Source of the DNA: Microbacterium esteraromaticum | GTDB taxonomy: Bacteria > Actinomycetota > Actinomycetes > Actinomycetales > Microbacteriaceae | Assembly (NCBI RefSeq): GCF_014084045.1 | Contig: NZ_CP043732.1 | Span: forward strand, 3,286,001 to 3,350,000 | Direction of reading: 5' to 3' | DNA length: 64,000 nucleotides | Shown here: piece after piece, positions 60,315-64,000 of the stretch | Numbering within the stretch: the stretch's first letter is position 1 | Layout: every line of letters begins with the position of its first letter | Translations under genes and position numbers: made by a program | Notes under the pieces: model-generated | Told to the model about the DNA's origin: nothing | What the model saw: the letters and a program-made list of their open reading frames with translations, nothing else | The model's database searches: none

Positions 60315-61086
60315 AGTCGCTCTCCAGCGGTGTCACGTAGGCGTTCGAGAGTCCGCCGTCGACGAGGAAGTCCATCGCCGTGATGAAGCTCGACTCGTCG
60401 CTGCCGAGGAAGGACACGGCGTTCGCGATCTCCTCCGGCTCGGCGAAGCGGCCCATCGGCACGTGCACGAGCCGGCGAGCGGCGCGCTCGGGGTCCTTGG
60501 CGAACAGCTCCTGCAGCAGGGGGGTGTTGACCGGCCCCGGGCACAGAGCATTCACCCGGATGCCCTTGCGCGCGAACTGCACGCCCAGTTCACGTGTCAT
60601 CGCGAGCACGCCGCCCTTCGAGGCGGTGTAGGAGATCTGCGAGGTAGCGGCGCCCATGATGGCCACGAACGACGCGGTGTTGATGATCGATCCGCTGCCC
60701 TGCCCGAGCATGTACGGCAGCACGGCCTTGCAGCAGTAGTAGACGCTGGTGAGGTTGACGTCCTGCACCAGGTTCCAGGCGTCGATCCCGGTCTTCAGGA
60801 TCGAGTCGTCCGACGCGGGCGAGATGCCCGCGTTGTTGAACGCGATGTCGATGCGCCCGTACGTGTCGTGCGCGACCTTGAACAGGTTCTCGACCTCAGC
60901 CTGATCCGTGACGTTCACCTTGACGAAGACGCCGCCGAGTTCGTCTGCGATGCGCGGGCCGTTCTCCTCGTCGAGGTCGCCGATGACGACCTTCGCGCCC
61001 TCCGCGACGAACTTCTTCGCCGTCGCGAGACCGATTCCGCTGCATCCGCCGGTGATGACGCCGACCTTGCCCTCGAGCTTTCCCAT
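60307..61086 (-). CDS. Short-chain dehydrogenase/reductase
   Basis: A 259-residue classical SDR. The cofactor motif is GVITGGCSGIGLATAKKF, the NNAG motif FNNAGISPA, and the catalytic Ser-Tyr-Lys are in NTASFVAIMG and ISYTASKGG. The acidic residue in VIGDLDEEN favours NAD+ over NADP+. AAGGA lies eight bases before the ATG at 61086. It is embedded in the Puu-like operon between the aldehyde dehydrogenase and amidotransferase genes; its substrate is unknown. Confidence 0.88.
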   Translation of the reverse strand: MGKLEGKVGVITGGCSGIGLATAKKFVAEGAKVVIGDLDEENGPRIADELGGVFVKVNVTDQAEVENLFKVAHDTYGRIDIAFNNAGISPASDDSILKTGIDAWNLVQDVNLTSVYYCCKAVLPYMLGQGSGSIINTASFVAIMGAATSQISYTASKGGVLAMTRELGVQFARKGIRVNALCPGPVNTPLLQELFAKDPERAARRLVHVPMGRFAEPEEIANAVSFLGSDESSFITAMDFLVDGGLSNAYVTPLESDFE

Positions 61087-61118
61087 CGTGTGTTCCTTCA
61101 TGTCTTTCGTGGATCTGA

Positions 61119-62513
61119 TCAGTTTTCGGTGGAGATGAAGACGTTCTTCACCTCGGAGAACGAGTCCGGTGCGTCCGGTCCGAGCTCGCGCCCGAGCCCC
61201 GACTGCTTGAACCCGCCGAACGGGGTCCAGTACCGCACCGACGAGTGCGAGTTGACCGACAGGTTGCCGCTCTCCACGCCTCTGGCGACACGCAGCGCAC
61301 GGCCGATGTCGCGGGTGAAGATCGATCCTGACAGCCCGTACTCGGTGTCGTTGGCCTTGGCGATGGCATCCGCCTCGTCGGTGAAGGGCATGACCGCCAG
61401 CACCGGGCCGAACAGCTCCTGCGACCACACCGGATCGGTCGTTCCCCGTGGCATGACCACGGTGGGGGCGAGCCAGTACCCGCTCGACGCGTCGGGTGCC
61501 TGGCCGCGGAAGGCGACATCGGCGTCGATCAGCGCAGAGGCGACGGAGTCGCGCTGCCTCGCCGAGATCAGCGGCCCCATCTCGGCGTCCTCGGCGGCGG
61601 GGTCCTTCACGCGGAAGGCCTCGACCGCCGGCTGCAGCAGTTCGAGGAAGCGGTCGTACACGCTCTGCTGCACGAGGATGCGCGAACGCGCGCAGCAGTC
61701 CTGGCCGGCGTTGTCGAGCCCCGCACCCGGGGCGGATGCCGCGGCCTTCTCCAGGTCCGCGTCATCGAACACGATGTTGGCGTTCTTGCCGCCGAGCTCG
61801 AGTGTGAGCCGCTTCACCTGGTCGGCACAGCCGCGCATGATGCCCTTGCCGACATCGGTCGACCCGGTGAAGCAGACCTTGCGCACCAGCGGGTGGGTGA
61901 CGAACCGGTCGCCGACGACGCTGCCCTTGCCGGGGATGACGGTGAAGACGCCCTCTGGGATGCCCGCCTCGAGCGCCAGCTCGCCAAGACGCATCGCCGT
62001 GAGCGGGGTGAGCTCGGCCGGCTTGAGCACCACCGTGTTGCCCGCCGCGAGCGCGGGCCCGAATCCCCAGCCGGCGATCGGCATCGGGAAGTTCCACGGC
62101 ACGATGATGCCGACCACCCCGAGCGGCTCGTGGAAAGTGATGTCCACACCGCCGGGAACCGGGATCTGGCGTCCGAAATGACGTTCCGGTGACGCACTGT
62201 AGTAGTTCAGCACGTCGCGGACGTTGCCCGCCTCCCACCGGGCGTTGCCGATCGTGTGGCCGCTGCCCGCCACCTCGAGCTCTGCGAGCTCGCCGATGTG
62301 CGCGTCGACCGCCGCCGCGAACGAGCGCAGCAGGCGTGCCCGCTCGCCGGGCGCGATCGCCCGCCAGGCCGGATAGGCGCGGTGTGCACGCTCGATCGCG
62401 GCATCGGTCTCTGCGAGATCGGCCTGCGGCACGTCGGCGACGCGATCGCCGGTGGCAGGGTTCAGGACGGTGAAGGTGCCGCCCGCTCCGAAGGGTGTCG
62501 TGGGGATCCTCAT
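61119..62513 (-). CDS. Aldehyde dehydrogenase, PuuC-like
   Basis: A 464-residue NAD(P)-dependent aldehyde dehydrogenase. VVGIIVPWNFPMPIAGWGFG binds cofactor, GFTGSTD-like KVCFTGSTDVGKGI follows, the catalytic Glu is in LTLELGGKNANIVF and the nucleophile in NAGQDCCARSRILVQ (two adjacent Cys). In context it would oxidise gamma-glutamyl-aminobutyraldehyde or a related aminoaldehyde. ATG at 62513 has GAGAGG eight bases upstream; a GTG at 62519 overlapping the upstream stop is the alternative. Confidence 0.9.
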   Translation of the reverse strand: MRIPTTPFGAGGTFTVLNPATGDRVADVPQADLAETDAAIERAHRAYPAWRAIAPGERARLLRSFAAAVDAHIGELAELEVAGSGHTIGNARWEAGNVRDVLNYYSASPERHFGRQIPVPGGVDITFHEPLGVVGIIVPWNFPMPIAGWGFGPALAAGNTVVLKPAELTPLTAMRLGELALEAGIPEGVFTVIPGKGSVVGDRFVTHPLVRKVCFTGSTDVGKGIMRGCADQVKRLTLELGGKNANIVFDDADLEKAAASAPGAGLDNAGQDCCARSRILVQQSVYDRFLELLQPAVEAFRVKDPAAEDAEMGPLISARQRDSVASALIDADVAFRGQAPDASSGYWLAPTVVMPRGTTDPVWSQELFGPVLAVMPFTDEADAIAKANDTEYGLSGSIFTRDIGRALRVARGVESGNLSVNSHSSVRYWTPFGGFKQSGLGRELGPDAPDSFSEVKNVFISTEN

Positions 62514-62515
62514 GT

Positions 62516-63903
62516 TCACAGCCTCTCGAATCCGCGGCGGAGCTCCCAGTCGGTGACCGCTGCGTCGAACGCCTCGATCTCGACATCCGCATAGTGCACG
62601 TAGTGACGCACGACGTCCTCGCCGAACACCTGCGCGGCGATCTCCGACCCCGCGAGAGCGTCGCGCGCCTCGCGCATCGTCGTGGGGACCGTCGGCGCAC
62701 CCGACTCGTAGGCGTTGCCGGTGATGCCCTCCCCAGCTCGAGTTCGTTCTCGACGCCGTACAGACCGCCGGCGAGCATGGCGGCGAGGCCGAGATAAGGA
62801 TTCATGTCGCCACCGGGCAGGCGGTTCTCCATGCGGGCGCTGCGGCCGCTGCCGACCAGACGCACGGCGGTGCTGCGGTTGTCGACGCCCCACGCGATCG
62901 CGGTCGGGGCGAACGAGCCCTTCACGAATCGCTTGTACGAGTTGATGTTCGGCGCGTAGAACAGGGTGAACTCGCGCATGGTCGCGAGCACGCCGGCGAT
63001 GAAGTGGTCGTAGACGGCCGAGCGCCGCCCGTGCTGGTCGTCCCAGAACACCAGTGAGTCGTCGTCCTTGCCTCGCAGCGACATGTGCACGTGGCACGAG
63101 TTGCCCTCGCGCTGATTGGGCTTGGCCATGAACGTGATCGACTGGCCGTGCCTGCGGGCGATGTCCTTCGACGCGGTCTTGTAATACGAGTGGTTGTCTG
63201 CCGTGGCCATGACCTCGTCGTAGAGGAACGCGATCTCGTGCTGTCCGAAGTTGCACTCCCCCTTGGCGGACTCGACGGTCAGGCCCGAGTCGTACATGGT
63301 GTTGCGGATCTCACGCAGCAGCGGCTCGACGATCGACGAACCGAGGATCGAGTAGTCGACGTTGTACTGGTTGGCGGGCACGAGATCGCGGTAGCCGTCG
63401 TTCCACGCCTTCTCGTACGGCGTGTTGTAGATCACGAACTCGAGCTCGGTGCCCGCGACGGCCTTCCAGCTGTGCCGCGCTGCGCGATCGGTCTGCGCTC
63501 GCAGCATGCTTCGCGGAGAGACCCGCACCGGATCCCCTGTCGTGCTGGTGAGGTCGCACTGGATCATCACCGCACCGGGCTGGTGGGGCACGAGGCGGAT
63601 GGTCGCGAGATCCGGTATGAACTCCATGTCACCGTAGCCGCTCGCCCAGGAGGCGTGCTCGTACCCGTCGATGGTGTTCATGTCGACGTCGACGGCGAGC
63701 AGGTAGTTGCACCCCTCGGTGCCGTGACCGAGCACGGAGTCGAGGAAGAACCGGGCGTGCAGCAGCTTGCCCTGCAGTCGGCCCTGCATGTCGGTGAAGG
63801 CCAGGACGACGGTGTCGATGTCGCCCTCGAGGATGAGGCTGCGCAGCCTATCGACGCTCAGCATCCGGTCGTTGCGCATGGGTGGGATGTCGATCTGTGT
63901 CAT
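62516..63903 (-). pseudogene. Glutamine synthetase-family ligase (PuuA/GlnA3-like), single-base frameshift near the C-terminus
   Basis: A glutamine-synthetase-fold ligase, probably gamma-glutamylating a polyamine. Motifs include GTELEFVIYN, GECNFGQHEIAF, GNSCHVHMSL, TAIAWGVDNRSTAVRL and MENRLPGGDMNPYLG. The frame breaks after GVENELELG at the C run 62731-62734; one further C (G on the minus strand) restores ELGEGITGNAYESGAPTVP and a 462-residue protein ending GFERL at 62516. The unrepaired frame would run into the aldehyde dehydrogenase gene. The ATG at 63903 overlaps the upstream regulator stop by four bases. Most likely an error in an active gene. Confidence 0.85.
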
Positions 63904-64000
63904 TTCAGGAGGCCCTTCAGGAGTGCGGCCGTGGCGTCGCAGTGCGCGGCCATGGTCAGGCGCGCCCGCTCGGCGTCGCCGTCGAGGATCGCCGCGACGA
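63900..64000 (-). CDS. C-terminal end of a probable FCD-domain GntR (FadR-type) regulator
   Basis: Only the last 32 codons are in the window: AAILDGDAERARLTMAAHCD and ATAALLKGLLK. The pattern of an AIxxGDxxxAxxxMxxH helix is the usual end of FCD ligand domains. The stop overlaps the start of the ligase gene by four bases (ATGA), so it probably regulates the polyamine operon. The rest lies beyond the right edge. Confidence 0.6.
   Translation of the reverse strand, partial: VAAILDGDAERARLTMAAHCDATAALLKGLLK

Noticed and set aside
61762..63903. A 713-residue ligase-aldehyde dehydrogenase fusion
   Set aside because: It results from the frameshift in the glutamine-synthetase-like gene; the second half is out of frame with the true aldehyde dehydrogenase.

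Overview
The window looks like the chromosome of a high-GC actinobacterium of the Microbacteriaceae, probably Microbacterium or a close relative. The evidence is the gene content and order: PknL with its Rv2175c-type partner, GarA-type FHA protein next to two MerR regulators, the ImuA'-ImuB-DnaE2 cassette, the Soj-ScpA-ScpB-RluB-Cmk-Der block, DUF222/HNH protein, and a type III PKS. No rRNA is present; one tRNA gene (Pro, GGG anticodon) is seen. At least seventeen genes begin 6-8 bases after a TANNNT hexamer, which points to widespread leaderless mRNAs and settles many start codons.

Layout. 1-9.3 kb: isoprenyl diphosphate synthase (cut by the left edge), Rv2175c-like DNA-binding protein, LysM wall protein, PASTA kinase PknL, class II DAHP synthase, acyltransferase, acyl-CoA ligase and deformylase. 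9.3-16 kb: an acidic-tailed MinD-like ATPase, a frameshifted ParA, the MerR/MerR/FHA regulatory block and lipoamide dehydrogenase. 16-18.2 kb: a small operon of a CPBP protease, a gamma-butyrolactone-receptor-like TetR and an SdpI-like protein behind an ARE-like operator. 18.2-23 kb: an EEP-family protein, methyltransferase plus type III PKS, CYTH protein, prepilin peptidase. 23.1-28.9 kb: SOS mutasome (imuA', imuB, dnaE2) behind a LexA-type palindrome. 29-36.5 kb: housekeeping and accessory genes.

36.56-46.47 kb is a genomic island inserted at the 3' end of tRNA-Pro(GGG), bounded by a 29-bp direct repeat and visibly lower in GC than its flanks. It carries no intact integrase. Its cargo is the most interesting part of the window: (a) a minus-strand operon of a TIR protein, a SLOG-domain protein and a PD-(D/E)XK restriction endonuclease; (b) a plus-strand pair of a ThsB-like TIR protein and an Nmad2-like protein; (c) a minus-strand pair of a thymidylate-synthase homologue fused to an Nmad1-like domain, translationally coupled to a protein resembling the phage thymine-hypermodification family (5-hmdU kinase helical domain / alpha-glutamyl-putrescinyl-thymine pyrophosphorylase). 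Together they look like a composite defence island joining NAD-linked TIR signalling with nucleotide or DNA base hypermodification, a combination I do not recognise as a described system.

46.6-59.6 kb: acetyltransferase, DUF2004, lysoplasmalogenase, S4 protein (frameshifted), DUF222/HNH protein with a 15-bp coding repeat, a NUDIX-NYN fusion, a 37-bp-period degenerate repeat array, amino acid dehydrogenase, then der-cmk-tyrA-rluB-scpB-scpA-parA. 59.6-64 kb: a Puu-like polyamine-catabolism operon (FCD regulator, glutamine-synthetase-like ligase, aldehyde dehydrogenase, SDR, class I glutamine amidotransferase).

Three conserved genes (parA, the S4 gene, the glutamine-synthetase-like gene) are each broken by one missing base in a C/G homopolymer. 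This pattern suggests sequencing or assembly error rather than three real pseudogenes.
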